Shown here: positions 50,534 to 58,239 of the stretch, piece by piece
Layout of the letters: each line of letters opens with the position of its first letter
Position numbering within the stretch: position 1 is the stretch's first letter
Assembly: GCA_040394635.1 (NCBI GenBank)
Contig: JBEBRW010000004.1
Location: 62,001-126,000 of the forward strand
Origin: UBA5239 sp040394635
Lineage (GTDB): Bacteria > Verrucomicrobiota > Lentisphaeria > Victivallales > Victivallaceae
Direction: 5' to 3'
Length of the DNA stretch: 64,000 nucleotides
Program-made: the position numbers and the translations under genes
The notes under the pieces: generated by a model
Databases searched by the model: none
Told to the model about the DNA's origin: nothing
Seen by the model: only the letters and a program-made list of their open reading frames with translations

Positions 50534-50694
50534 TTTGGGGAAACCGGCAAACTTTTAACAAAGTTTTCCCTTTTCCCCAAACCCCTTTGACCCTTTCAAA
50601 TCTTTCTAAAATCTGGCGGTTTATCGAGTTGCGATGCAATTCGATAAACCGCCCGTTCTTTAAAAGTTTTTGGAAAAAGGGGTGTGGGGAAAAG
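50534..50694. repeat. Nested hairpin region with 18-bp perfect stem
   Basis: GGCGGTTTATCGAGTTGC (50615-50632) pairs with GCAATTCGATAAACCGCC (50636-50653) with one G-T wobble and a GAT loop. Outside it, CTTTTCCCCAAACCCCTTT (50570-50588) faces AAAGGGGTGTGGGGAAAAG (50676-50694), and TTTGGGGAAA (50534-50543) can alternatively pair with TTTTCCCCAA (50571-50580). The alternatives are mutually exclusive. Confidence 0.75.
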
Positions 50695-50717
50695 AACCTT
50701 TTTCAAAAAGGTTTTTT
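50695..50717. terminator. Intrinsic terminator
   Basis: AACCTTTTT (50695-50703) and AAAAAGGTT (50705-50713) form a stem followed by TTTT. It lies past the symporter/small-protein transcript and 20 bp from the xseA stop, so it can serve both. Confidence 0.75.
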
Positions 50718-50738
50718 CACCGCAAAGCAAGAAAGCGA

Positions 50739-52073
50739 TCAGCGTTCCCGGCGGGTGACGATCTCGCCGTGGGCGAGTTTCACGGTCAGTTCGGTGCCGA
50801 TGGCGGCATCGTCGGGCGAAGTGATGATCCGGCCGTCGTCGAGACGGTTAACCATGGCGTAGCCGCGTTTGAGTACCTGCGTGGGGTCCAGGTTGCCCAG
50901 CGAACGCTTCAGGTTCTCCAGTTGCACGGATTTCTCCGCGTGGTAATGACGGGTATTGCGCAGCAACTGCTCGCCGAGCTGATTCACGATCAGACGCTTC
51001 TCGCGGAACACGGCCTGCGGCGACAACCCCTTCAGCCGTTCGCCGAGCAGCCCGACCCGGTTCGATGCCTCGACCATGGCGTGACGCAGCGCGTTTTTCA
51101 TTTCGCCGTCCAGTTCGTCGATCTGCTGCTGCTTCTGACGGATCATATAAACCGGCTCGCGGAACACAAAACTGTTAGCCGCTTCGCCGAGACGGTGGCG
51201 CATCTCCAGCCTCATGGCGTCCAGCGACGAAGTCATATCTTTCTGCAAACGGTTCACCCGTTCGATCAACTCATCGCGGTGGGCGGCCACCAGTTCGGCC
51301 GCCGCCGACGGCGTCGGCACCCGCAAATCCGCGGCGAAATCGCTTAGCGTAAAATCGATTTCGTGCCCCACGGCGCTGATCACCGGAATCCGGCTCGCTG
51401 CAATCGCCCGTATCACGATTTCTTCGTTAAAGGCCCACAAATCCTCCATGCTGCCGCCCCCACGCGTGACTACAATCACATCCACCCCGCCGGAACGGTT
51501 GAAAAATTCGATACCGCGCACCAGCCCCGGCGCCGCCGTGGCGCCCTGGACCGGCGAGGGATAAATCTTCACCGGGAGCCCCGGGAAACGGCGCGTCACA
51601 ATCTGCAGGAAATCGCGGATGGCCGCGCCGTCCGGCGATGTGACCACCCCCACGCAGCCGGGCAGCACCGGGATGCTTCTCTTGCGCTCGCTGTCGAACA
51701 AGCCCTCGGTGCTCAACCGCAGTTTCAGCTCTTCGAAACGCCGCTGCAGTTCCCCGAAGCCGACCGGACGGATCGACTTGACGCTGAACTGATATTCGCC
51801 CCGCACTTCGTACACGGTCAGCTTGCCGAAAACTTCCACCTCGGAGCCGATCTGCAGCCGCAGCTGTTCCACCGCCCGCGCCCCGCTGAAAAACACCACC
51901 CGCATCTGCGAGCGCTTGTCCTTGAGCGTCATATACACATGCCCGGAGGCGCGCTGTACGCTCAGCGTACCGATTTCACCGCGCATCCAGAATGGCAGCA
52001 GGCTGTTTTCGAGGATTTCGCGGACGACCGCGTTCGCCTCGGATACCTGCCAGATTTTATCGTTTTCGTTCAT
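50739..52073 (-). CDS. xseA: Exodeoxyribonuclease VII large subunit
   Basis: XseA with XseB degrades single-stranded DNA. The N-terminal OB fold is clear (WQVSEANAVVREILENSLLPFWMRGEIGTLS, GHVYMTLKDKRSQMRVVFF). The catalytic domain begins VGVVTSPDGAAIRDFLQIVTRRFPGLPVKIYPSPVQG and has VDVIVVTRGGGSMEDLWAFNEEIVIRAIAASRIPVISAVGHEIDFTLSDFAADLRVPTPSAAAELV, the most conserved part of the family. A long coiled coil and VLKRGYAMV near the end follow. 444 aa is full length. xseB is not in the window. Confidence 0.95.
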   Translation of the reverse strand: MNENDKIWQVSEANAVVREILENSLLPFWMRGEIGTLSVQRASGHVYMTLKDKRSQMRVVFFSGARAVEQLRLQIGSEVEVFGKLTVYEVRGEYQFSVKSIRPVGFGELQRRFEELKLRLSTEGLFDSERKRSIPVLPGCVGVVTSPDGAAIRDFLQIVTRRFPGLPVKIYPSPVQGATAAPGLVRGIEFFNRSGGVDVIVVTRGGGSMEDLWAFNEEIVIRAIAASRIPVISAVGHEIDFTLSDFAADLRVPTPSAAAELVAAHRDELIERVNRLQKDMTSSLDAMRLEMRHRLGEAANSFVFREPVYMIRQKQQQIDELDGEMKNALRHAMVEASNRVGLLGERLKGLSPQAVFREKRLIVNQLGEQLLRNTRHYHAEKSVQLENLKRSLGNLDPTQVLKRGYAMVNRLDDGRIITSPDDAAIGTELTVKLAHGEIVTRRER

Positions 52074-52076
52074 CGC

Positions 52077-52706
52077 TTAAAAATACGTCAGAATATGGAG
52101 CACGCCCCTGATAACCAGATTCGACAGAAACACCCCGGCCGCGTATACATAGTCGAGAAATACCACGACCAGCAACACCAGGAATATGGCGATTCCACCC
52201 ACCATTTCGTTGCGGGCCTGTTTAATGTGCGGGGCAAAATGCGTCACCACGTGCCAGCCGTCGAAACCCGGCACCGGCAGGATATTGATCACAAAAAGCA
52301 CGATGTTAATCACTCCGCCCAGGCGGCACAGCCGGAAAGCGGTCGACGGCGCTCCGAAATACAGGCAAAACGCGGCGCCCGCCGAAAAAAGCAGAAACAG
52401 CAGCAGATTGGTGCACGGCCCCGCCAGCGATACGAGCATATCGCTGATTTTGCGCCGCATCCGCGCCGGATTCACCGGTACCTGGCCCCACGCCAGCCCG
52501 ATCAGGCACAGCAGCGCCAGCGACCAGAGCCCCATCTGCTTCAGCGGATTCAGCGTCAAATGCCCCTGTTCGGCGGCCGTCGCATCCCCTTCCTTCAACG
52601 CCACCCAGGCATGGGCGAGTTCGTGGCAGCAGACCGACACCACCACGATGAATACCTGCATAAAAAAGAATTGCGGATTTTCCCACAACTGTCGGATAAA
52701 TATCAT
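52077..52706 (-). CDS. Site-2 protease family protein (peptidase M50)
   Basis: Intramembrane zinc protease-like protein of 209 aa with five to six helices. The zinc motif HELAH lies at about residues 28-32 (CCHELAHAWVALKEGD) and the second ligand in NILPVPGFDGWHV (usually NLLP-x-P-x-L-D-G). This is the short class without a PDZ domain, as in YwhC/Rv-type homologues. GGAG precedes the ATG. It sits 3 bp upstream of xseA and 9 bp after the Nif3/CutA-like gene, so the three are an operon. Confidence 0.9.
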   Translation of the reverse strand: MIFIRQLWENPQFFFMQVFIVVVSVCCHELAHAWVALKEGDATAAEQGHLTLNPLKQMGLWSLALLCLIGLAWGQVPVNPARMRRKISDMLVSLAGPCTNLLLFLLFSAGAAFCLYFGAPSTAFRLCRLGGVINIVLFVINILPVPGFDGWHVVTHFAPHIKQARNEMVGGIAIFLVLLVVVFLDYVYAAGVFLSNLVIRGVLHILTYF

Positions 52707-52715
52707 AAAAACTCC

Positions 52716-53033
52716 TTAATCGATCGATACCGGCCAATACTGATAAGCCGGTGTTTCATACGGATGGGCCTTTTTCAAGGCGGCGATTACTTCTTTGATT
52801 ACATTTGCGGGACAAATCAGCTCGACCTTCATTTCCTCGACTTCCTCGACCTTGGCGTGAGTGCCGATGGAGGGATTACTGCCCGGCAACGGCCGGAACT
52901 GTCCGTTCCCCACGGTCTGCCAGCAGCAGTTGTCATAATTGCCGAGCTTGCCCGCCCCGGCCTCAAATACCGCGAACTTGACTTCTTCCGCCTGGTTCGT
53001 GGGTACATAAAATTCCAGTTTCACATAATCCAT
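52716..53033 (-). CDS. Nif3/CutA-like small domain protein (YqfO C-terminal type)
   Basis: The 105-aa protein matches the PII/CutA-like insert domain of Nif3 family proteins as a free-standing unit: VKLEFYVPTNQAEEVKFAVFEAGAGKLGNYDNCCWQTVGNGQFRPLPGSNPSIG and VELICPANVIKEVIAALKKAHPYETPAYQYWP. The HPYETPAY block is highly typical. The function is poorly known (metal or nucleotide sensing suspected). First gene of a three-gene operon with the M50 protease and xseA. Confidence 0.88.
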   Translation of the reverse strand: MDYVKLEFYVPTNQAEEVKFAVFEAGAGKLGNYDNCCWQTVGNGQFRPLPGSNPSIGTHAKVEEVEEMKVELICPANVIKEVIAALKKAHPYETPAYQYWPVSID

Positions 53034-53127
53034 ATTTCACCTCGCCTTGCAATATACCCTCGATTTCGCCGAAAACCAAACCGGAATCCACAAAAAGTTA
53101 CCGTCAAGAGTCTTTTCTATAGCAAGA

Positions 53128-53180
53128 TTTTTTTCTGACAGGTCGGACAGGTCGGACAAGTCGGACCTGTCAGAAAAAAA
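53128..53180. repeat. Perfect 17-bp hairpin built from GTCGGACAG nonamers, in divergent region
   Basis: Arms 53128-53144 and 53164-53180 are exact inverses, with seven T and seven A at the outer ends, so it can terminate in both directions. The arms and loop contain 9-bp units of the GTCGGACNN type. The 345-bp gap (53034-53378) has no gene. Confidence 0.85.
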
Positions 53181-53233
53181 GATTAAAGAGAGAAGCAATA
53201 CTTCTTCATCAGCCACGAAATATGTGGATTCCC

Positions 53234-53257
53234 GTCCGACCCGTCCAACTTGTCCGG
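53234..53257 (+). repeat. Nonamer repeats GTCCGACNN, second block
   Basis: GTCCGACCC, GTCCAACTT and GTCCGG follow the hairpin by about 50 bp and are the inverse orientation of its units, so they could pair with them as an alternative fold. Confidence 0.7.
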
Positions 53258-53346
53258 AAAAACTTTCTGTACCCTCTGCGAAAGCATTTGCGCAAAAATC
53301 TTCCGATCGGGTCTTGACATATCCAGTTTCAGCAGTAAATTAATAA

Positions 53347-53360
53347 TGTAACCGTTTACG
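53347..53360 (+). promoter_or_regulatory. LacI-type operator upstream of the amino-sugar operon
   Basis: TGTAACCGTTTACG is a near-perfect match to the LacI-family palindrome TGTAAxCGxTTACA, with the central CG. It lies 19 bp before the ATG of the LacI regulator at 53379 and about 28 bp past a TTGACA (53314-53319), where it would block the promoter. Confidence 0.75.
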
Positions 53361-53378
53361 CTAAAACAGGAATTTCTT

Positions 53379-54371
53379 ATGTTTGAGGCACACCGACGAA
53401 TCACGATCACCGAATTTGCGGAGATTCTGGGAACTTCGACCGCCACGGTCTCGCGGGCGTTCAGCGACAAGGGACGCATCAGCAGCAAGACCCGCCAGCG
53501 CATTTTGCAGAAGGCCGCCGAGCTCGGTTATCGCCCGAATATCCATGCCCGCAACCTCACCGCCCGTCATAGCGACACGGTGGCGCTGTTTTACCCGGAG
53601 CTGCGCGGCGAGGAGCCCGATTATTTTCTCTCGGAAATCATGCTCGGGATCAATCGCAATTTGATCCCGCTCAAGAAAACACTGCAGATTCATCCGTTTG
53701 AGCGCAATGCCGTGCCGGATGAAATGGGCCGCTACATCGACCTGCTTTTGAACGGCAGTTTCGCGGGGATCATCGTCCTCGGCGAGACCATGGGGTCCAA
53801 GACGCTGGTGAACGTGGCGCGGCACAACGGCATCCCGTGCATCGGGATCGGCCCCGCGCCCGCGCCGGAAACCAATTCGTTGTGGTTCGATAACGACGCC
53901 GGGGCGTTCCTGGCCGGCAAATATTTCCATGACACCGGACGCAAACACCCCGTCTACATCGCCGGGTTCACCGACGTGACCAAGGAAAACGGCTTCCGGC
54001 GGGGCTTCGGCGGCAAAATCAATATCCTGGAGGGCGGCCACAGTTTCCGCCACGGTTCGCTGGCGTATGAACGGCTGATGAAGGAGTTTCCGGGGACCGA
54101 CAGTGTGCTTTGCGCCAACGACGTGCTGGCGATCGGCTTCATGAAGGCCGCGCTGAATGACGGCAAAAAGATTCCGGCGGAACTGGCGGTGATCGGGTTC
54201 GACGATATCCACCCGGCGCGCTATGTGAACCCCGCGCTGTCTTCCGTGACGCTGAATCTGTATGACCTCGGGGTGAAATCGGTCCAGATGCTGGGCCAGT
54301 TGCTTTTCGGCGAAAAGGAAGTGCCGTCGGAAAGCATCGAATGCGATCTGATCTTAAGACAATCAAGTTAA
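53379..54371 (+). CDS. LacI-family regulator of the amino-sugar operon
   Basis: Textbook LacI: ITITEFAEILGTSTATVSRAFSDKGRISSKTRQRILQKAAELGYRPNIHARNL (HTH and hinge), then the effector domain with FAGIIVLGETMGSKTLVNVARHNGIPCIGIG, DNDAGAFLAGKYFHDTGRKHPVYIAG, DSVLCANDVLAIGFMKAALNDGKKIPAELAVIGFDDIHPARYVNPALSSV and a C-terminal dimer helix. First gene of a tight operon; an operator-like palindrome lies just upstream, suggesting autorepression. The ligand is probably an amino sugar or derivative, judged by the downstream genes. Confidence 0.9.
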   Translation: MFEAHRRITITEFAEILGTSTATVSRAFSDKGRISSKTRQRILQKAAELGYRPNIHARNLTARHSDTVALFYPELRGEEPDYFLSEIMLGINRNLIPLKKTLQIHPFERNAVPDEMGRYIDLLLNGSFAGIIVLGETMGSKTLVNVARHNGIPCIGIGPAPAPETNSLWFDNDAGAFLAGKYFHDTGRKHPVYIAGFTDVTKENGFRRGFGGKINILEGGHSFRHGSLAYERLMKEFPGTDSVLCANDVLAIGFMKAALNDGKKIPAELAVIGFDDIHPARYVNPALSSVTLNLYDLGVKSVQMLGQLLFGEKEVPSESIECDLILRQSS

Positions 54372-54381
54372 GGGAATTTAT

Positions 54382-55290
54382 ATGAAACCTACATTATTGG
54401 TATTGGCGGCCGGCATGGGCAGCCGCTACGGCGGGCTCAAACAGCTGGACCAGGTCGGGCCGAACGGCGAAACCATCATCGATTATTCGGTGTTCGACGC
54501 GATTCGCGCGGGCTTCGGCAAGGTGGTGTTCGTCATCCGTCATGAATTCGAAGACGAGTTCAAGGCGAAAGTCGGCAGCCGTTACGAGGGCAAAATCGAA
54601 GTGGCGTACGCGTTTCAGGATCTGAACGACCTGCCGGCGGGATTTTCCGTGCCGGAGGGGCGCGTCAAGCCGTGGGGCACCGGCCACGCGGTGCGCGCCG
54701 CCCGCGACATCATCAAAGAACCCTTTGCCATGATCAACGGCGATGACCTTTATGGCCGCAACGGCTATCGGCTTCTCGGCGATTATCTTTCCACTGTGAA
54801 GGACGGCGCCAGGGCTTCGTACGCCATCTGCGGTTTCCTGCTGCGCAACTGCCTGTCGGAAAACGGCACCGTGTCGCGCGGCATCTGCGAAGTTAATGCC
54901 GACGGCAACCTCGCTTCGGTGGTCGAAAATACCAAAATCGAGCGCAATGCCGAGGGCAATATCATCAGCCACATGGAAGATGGTTCCAGTGTCAAGCTGA
55001 CCGGCGGCGAAGTCACTTCGCTGAATTTGTGGGGCTTCACGCCGTCGCTGTTCGGGAATCTGGAAGAACTTTTCATCACGTTCCTGAAGGAGCATGGGCA
55101 GAAGGAAAAATCCGAGTTTTATATCCCGTTCGTCGTCGACGCGCTGATCAAATCCGGCAAGGCGGACGTCAAGGTCATGACCAGCCCCGACACCTGGATG
55201 GGCATCACCTATCGCGAAGACAAGGAAGAACTGATGAACAACATCGGCAAACTGATCGCCGCCGATGTTTATCCGCAAAAATTATTCTGA
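54382..55290 (+). CDS. Sugar-1-phosphate nucleotidyltransferase
   Basis: Starts LLVLAAGMGSRYGGLKQLDQVGPNGETIIDYSVFDAIRAGF, a variant of the nucleotidyltransferase signature L-A-A-G-x-G-x-R. FAMINGDDLYG holds the metal-binding Asp. The rest (VKPWGTGHAVRAARDIIKEPF, TSLNLWGFTPSLFGNLEELFITFL) fits proteins annotated as N-acetylhexosamine-1-phosphate or UTP-dependent uridylyltransferases of gut bacteria. Context with a sugar 1-kinase and an epimerase suggests UTP + HexNAc-1-phosphate to UDP-HexNAc. 302 aa, cytosolic. Confidence 0.85.
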   Translation: MKPTLLVLAAGMGSRYGGLKQLDQVGPNGETIIDYSVFDAIRAGFGKVVFVIRHEFEDEFKAKVGSRYEGKIEVAYAFQDLNDLPAGFSVPEGRVKPWGTGHAVRAARDIIKEPFAMINGDDLYGRNGYRLLGDYLSTVKDGARASYAICGFLLRNCLSENGTVSRGICEVNADGNLASVVENTKIERNAEGNIISHMEDGSSVKLTGGEVTSLNLWGFTPSLFGNLEELFITFLKEHGQKEKSEFYIPFVVDALIKSGKADVKVMTSPDTWMGITYREDKEELMNNIGKLIAADVYPQKLF

Positions 55291-55306
55291 AAAGGACCTG
55301 CATCAA

Positions 55307-56401
55307 ATGGCTCACGATATTGCTAAAATTTACGAAAAATTCGCCATTTACGGCGATTTCATCAGCGCCGCTCCCTACGGTTCGGGACACATCAACGACA
55401 CGTTCAAAGTGGTGGTGAACCAGGCCGGAACCACGGTCAACTACATTTTCCAGCGCATCAATACCAACATTTTCAAAGAGCCGGTCGGGCTCATGGACAA
55501 CATCCTGCGCGTGACCAGTCACATGGGGCAGAAATTGCACGGGCAGGAGGACGCCTCGCGCCGTTCGCTGTGCATCGTTCCGGGCATGGATTTGAAGCCG
55601 TATGTGGTGGATGAAAACGGCAATTACTGGCGCGGCTACCTCTTCATCGAAAAGGCGCAGACCTATGACGTGATCAAAAACGCGGAACAGGCGTTTGAAG
55701 TGGCGCGTTCGTTCGGCAATTTCCAGAAGGCACTGGTGGATATTCCCGGCGGGCGGCTGTTCGAAACCATCCCGAATTTCCACAACACGCCGAAGCGCCT
55801 CGAAGCGCTCGAAGCCGCGATCAAAGCGGACGTCAAGGGTCGTGCCAAGGAAGTCGCCGCCGAGATCGATTTCGTGCTGAGCCGCCGCGGCGAAGTCTCG
55901 AAGCTGATCGACCTGAACGCCGCCGGCGCGATCCCCGAGCGCATCACCCACAACGACACCAAGCTCAATAACGTGATGATCGACGACGCCACCGGTAAGG
56001 GCATCTGCGTGATCGACCTCGACACCATCATGCCCGGCCTCGTTCATTACGACTTCGGCGACATGGTCCGCACCAGCACCAGCCCGAGCATGGAAGACGA
56101 AAAGGACCTCTCCAAGGTCTATATGCAGTTTAATATGTTCGAAGCGCTGCTGCGCGGCTATCTTGAGTCGGCGGGCGATTTCCTGAATCCGGTCGAACGC
56201 GAAAACCTGCCGTTCAGCGGCAAACTGATTACGCTCGAAATCGGCATCCGGTTCCTGACCGATTATCTCTCCGGTGATGTCTATTTCAAGATCCACCGCC
56301 CGGAACACAACCTCGACCGTTGCCGCACCCAGTTCAAGCTGGTTGCCTCGATCGAAGAACAAATGCCGCAGATGATGAACCTCCTGAACAGTATCAAATA
56401 A
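55307..56401 (+). CDS. N-acetylhexosamine 1-kinase-like phosphotransferase
   Basis: An APH-fold kinase of 364 aa. The catalytic loop is HNDTKLNN (His215, Asp217, Asn222) and the metal site VIDLDTIMPG (Asp236/238). The start region FAIYGDFISAAPYGSGHINDTFKV is the nucleotide-binding loop, as in NahK of bifidobacteria, which phosphorylates GlcNAc and GalNAc at C1. The ATG at 55307 has AAGGA upstream; an earlier ATG at 55265 would overlap the previous gene. It stands between the nucleotidyltransferase and the epimerase genes, the partners expected for NahK. Confidence 0.87.
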   Translation: MAHDIAKIYEKFAIYGDFISAAPYGSGHINDTFKVVVNQAGTTVNYIFQRINTNIFKEPVGLMDNILRVTSHMGQKLHGQEDASRRSLCIVPGMDLKPYVVDENGNYWRGYLFIEKAQTYDVIKNAEQAFEVARSFGNFQKALVDIPGGRLFETIPNFHNTPKRLEALEAAIKADVKGRAKEVAAEIDFVLSRRGEVSKLIDLNAAGAIPERITHNDTKLNNVMIDDATGKGICVIDLDTIMPGLVHYDFGDMVRTSTSPSMEDEKDLSKVYMQFNMFEALLRGYLESAGDFLNPVERENLPFSGKLITLEIGIRFLTDYLSGDVYFKIHRPEHNLDRCRTQFKLVASIEEQMPQMMNLLNSIK

Positions 56402-56412
56402 GGATAAGAAAG

Positions 56413-57330
56413 ATGAGAGTATTGATTACCGGCGGAGCCGGATTTATTGGAAGCCATATCGTGGAGCATTTTCAGGGGAAAGCTGAGGTTAGAGTGCTTG
56501 ACAGTTTGCGTTCGGGATATAAACGTAACCTGGATGGATTTCAGGTTGAATTTATCGAGGGCGATATCTGCGACCGCGAGGCGGTGCGCAAGGCCATGCA
56601 GGGCGTGGATTACGTATTTCACCTGGCCGCGATGATCAGTGTGCCGGAGTCGATGTTCAAGCCGATTGAATGCGCCGACATCAACGTCAAGGGCATGCTG
56701 ATCGTGCTCGAAGAAGCCGCCGCGGCCGGCGTCAAGAAATTGTGTTTCAGCACCAGTGCGGCGATCTATGGCGACAATCCCGTCATGCCGAAGCGCGAAG
56801 AGATGTTCCCCGAGCCGAAAAGCCCCTACGCGATCACCAAACTCGACGGCGAATATTACTGCAATATGTTCACCCGCGAAGGCAAGCTTCAGACCGCCTG
56901 CCTGCGCTATTTCAACGTGTTCGGACCGCGACAGGACCCGAAAAGCGCCTATGCCGCCGCGATTCCGATTTTCACCTCCAAGGCCGTGGCCGGTGAGGAT
57001 ATTACCGTTTATGGCGACGGCGAGCAGACCCGTGACTTCATCTATGTGAAGGACATCGTGGCGGCCAACGTTTACATGGCCACCCATGAATACACCGGCG
57101 TCTACAACGTGGCCTATGGCGGCCGCGTCTCGATCAATGACCTGGTGAACAAGATCAAGGCCGAAGTCGGCTCCAGCTCCAAGGTGATTCATCTGCCGGA
57201 GCGCGCGGGCGACGTCAAGCACTCGCAGGCCGCGATCGACAAACTCAATGCCACCGGCTTCAAGCCCACCAGCGATTTCGACGCCGGGCTGGCCGCCACT
57301 ATTGCTTATTTTAAAAACCTTAAAAAATAA
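56413..57330 (+). CDS. UDP-sugar 4-epimerase (extended SDR)
   Basis: Extended short-chain dehydrogenase of 305 aa. NAD site GGAGFIG (7-13), catalytic Ser/Thr in CFSTSAAIYGD (about 113-115), Tyr139 and Lys143 in SPYAITK. ACLRYFNVFGPRQDPKSAYAAAIPIF and YGDGEQTRDFIYVKDIV are typical of UDP-GlcNAc/UDP-Glc 4-epimerases (GalE or WbpP-like) rather than dehydratases. The ATG at 56413 has AAGGAT; the longer frame has none. Role here: interconvert UDP-GalNAc/UDP-GlcNAc (or UDP-Gal/UDP-Glc). Confidence 0.88.
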   Translation: MRVLITGGAGFIGSHIVEHFQGKAEVRVLDSLRSGYKRNLDGFQVEFIEGDICDREAVRKAMQGVDYVFHLAAMISVPESMFKPIECADINVKGMLIVLEEAAAAGVKKLCFSTSAAIYGDNPVMPKREEMFPEPKSPYAITKLDGEYYCNMFTREGKLQTACLRYFNVFGPRQDPKSAYAAAIPIFTSKAVAGEDITVYGDGEQTRDFIYVKDIVAANVYMATHEYTGVYNVAYGGRVSINDLVNKIKAEVGSSSKVIHLPERAGDVKHSQAAIDKLNATGFKPTSDFDAGLAATIAYFKNLKK

Positions 57331-57343
57331 AGGAAATCCTGAA

Positions 57344-58129
57344 ATGGAAGTAATCATCAGACCCAATGCCGAGTCCGCCGTCAAACTGACCGCGCAACTC
57401 ATTGCCGACGCCCTGCGCGCCAAGCCCAACACCAACCTCGGCCTGGCCACCGGCCGCACCATGGAAGCCCTCTACGGCGAACTCAGCCGCATGTGCAAGG
57501 AAGAAGAGCTCGACTTCTCGCTGGTCAAGACCTTCAACCTCGACGAATACATCGGGCTCCCGGCGGAAAACATCAATTCGTACCGCTATTACATGAACTA
57601 TCACCTGTTCAATAACATCAACATCGATATGCGCAATACCAATCTGCCGGACGGCATGGCCAAGGACGTCGCGGCCGAGGGCCCCCGTTACGAAGAAGCA
57701 ATCGCGCATGCCGGCGGCATCGACATCCAGCTGCTGGGCATTGGCCGCGACGGTCATATCGGCTTCAATGAGCCTCTTTCCTCGCTGACCAGCCGTACCC
57801 GCGCCAAGTCCCTGACGCCGGAAACCTACGCGCAGAATTCGCCGCTCTTTGAAAATCCGTCGGACATGCCGAAACGCGCCTTCACCATGGGCGTGGGCAC
57901 CATCATGGATGCCCGCCGCGTGCTGATGCTGGTCACCGGCGAGGAAAAAGCCGAAATTTTCGCCAAGGCCATCGAAGGCCCGGTCACCTCGATGATCAGT
58001 GCCACCGCACTGCAGATGCACCGCGACACGGTCGTGATCTGCGACGAAGCCGCCGCCAAGCAGCTGACCGGCCGCGAATACTACGACTTCATTTTTGCCA
58101 ACGAGCCCCACTGGGCCCCGTACCGGTAA
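57344..58129 (+). CDS. nagB: Glucosamine-6-phosphate deaminase
   Basis: NagB converts glucosamine-6-phosphate into fructose-6-phosphate and ammonia. In 261 aa one sees ATGRTMEALY (phosphate loop, usually TGSTP), FNLDEYIGLP with Asp67, and LGIGRDGHIGFNEP with Asp136, His138 and Glu143, the catalytic set. The ATG at 57344 has AAAGGA upstream. It ends a five-gene operon, and a strong intrinsic terminator follows. nagA is not in the window. A decayed relative of this gene lies 4.8 kb downstream. Confidence 0.93.
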   Translation: MEVIIRPNAESAVKLTAQLIADALRAKPNTNLGLATGRTMEALYGELSRMCKEEELDFSLVKTFNLDEYIGLPAENINSYRYYMNYHLFNNINIDMRNTNLPDGMAKDVAAEGPRYEEAIAHAGGIDIQLLGIGRDGHIGFNEPLSSLTSRTRAKSLTPETYAQNSPLFENPSDMPKRAFTMGVGTIMDARRVLMLVTGEEKAEIFAKAIEGPVTSMISATALQMHRDTVVICDEAAAKQLTGREYYDFIFANEPHWAPYR

Positions 58130-58158
58130 ATTCAGATCAGCCCCACCCGACTGATCCT

Positions 58159-58194
58159 CCCCGCCCGGTTTCTCCCGCCGGACGGGGTTTTTTT
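58159..58194 (+). terminator. Intrinsic terminator of the amino-sugar operon
   Basis: CCCCGCCCGG (58159-58168) pairs with CCGGACGGGG (58178-58187, one mismatch), followed by seven T. It lies 30 bp after nagB. Confidence 0.92.
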
Positions 58195-58206
58195 ATGACT
58201 GTGCAT

Positions 58207-58234
58207 TTGAAAATTACCTCAGATGCGGTATAGT
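58207..58234 (+). promoter_or_regulatory. Promoter giving a leaderless AraC mRNA
   Basis: TTGAAA (58207-58212), 16-bp spacer, TATAGT (58229-58234). The ATG at 58240 is only 6 bp past the -10, so the transcript would start at or in the first codon. No ribosome-binding site is visible before this ATG. Confidence 0.65.
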
Positions 58235-58239
58235 TTTTT

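Noticed and set aside
51363..53138. A 591-codon plus-strand frame opposite xseA and the M50 protease
   Set aside because: Composition is low-complexity His/Arg/Gln, and it covers two convincing genes on the other strand.
53128..53257. Possible CRISPR-like short repeats
   Set aside because: Units are 9 bp with no spacers of constant length and no cas genes; it is a periodic nonamer array.
53314..53342. TTGACA upstream of the LacI gene as a full promoter
   Set aside because: The -35 is perfect, but only a weak -10 (AAATTA) lies at 17 bp; the operator is well supported, the promoter is not.
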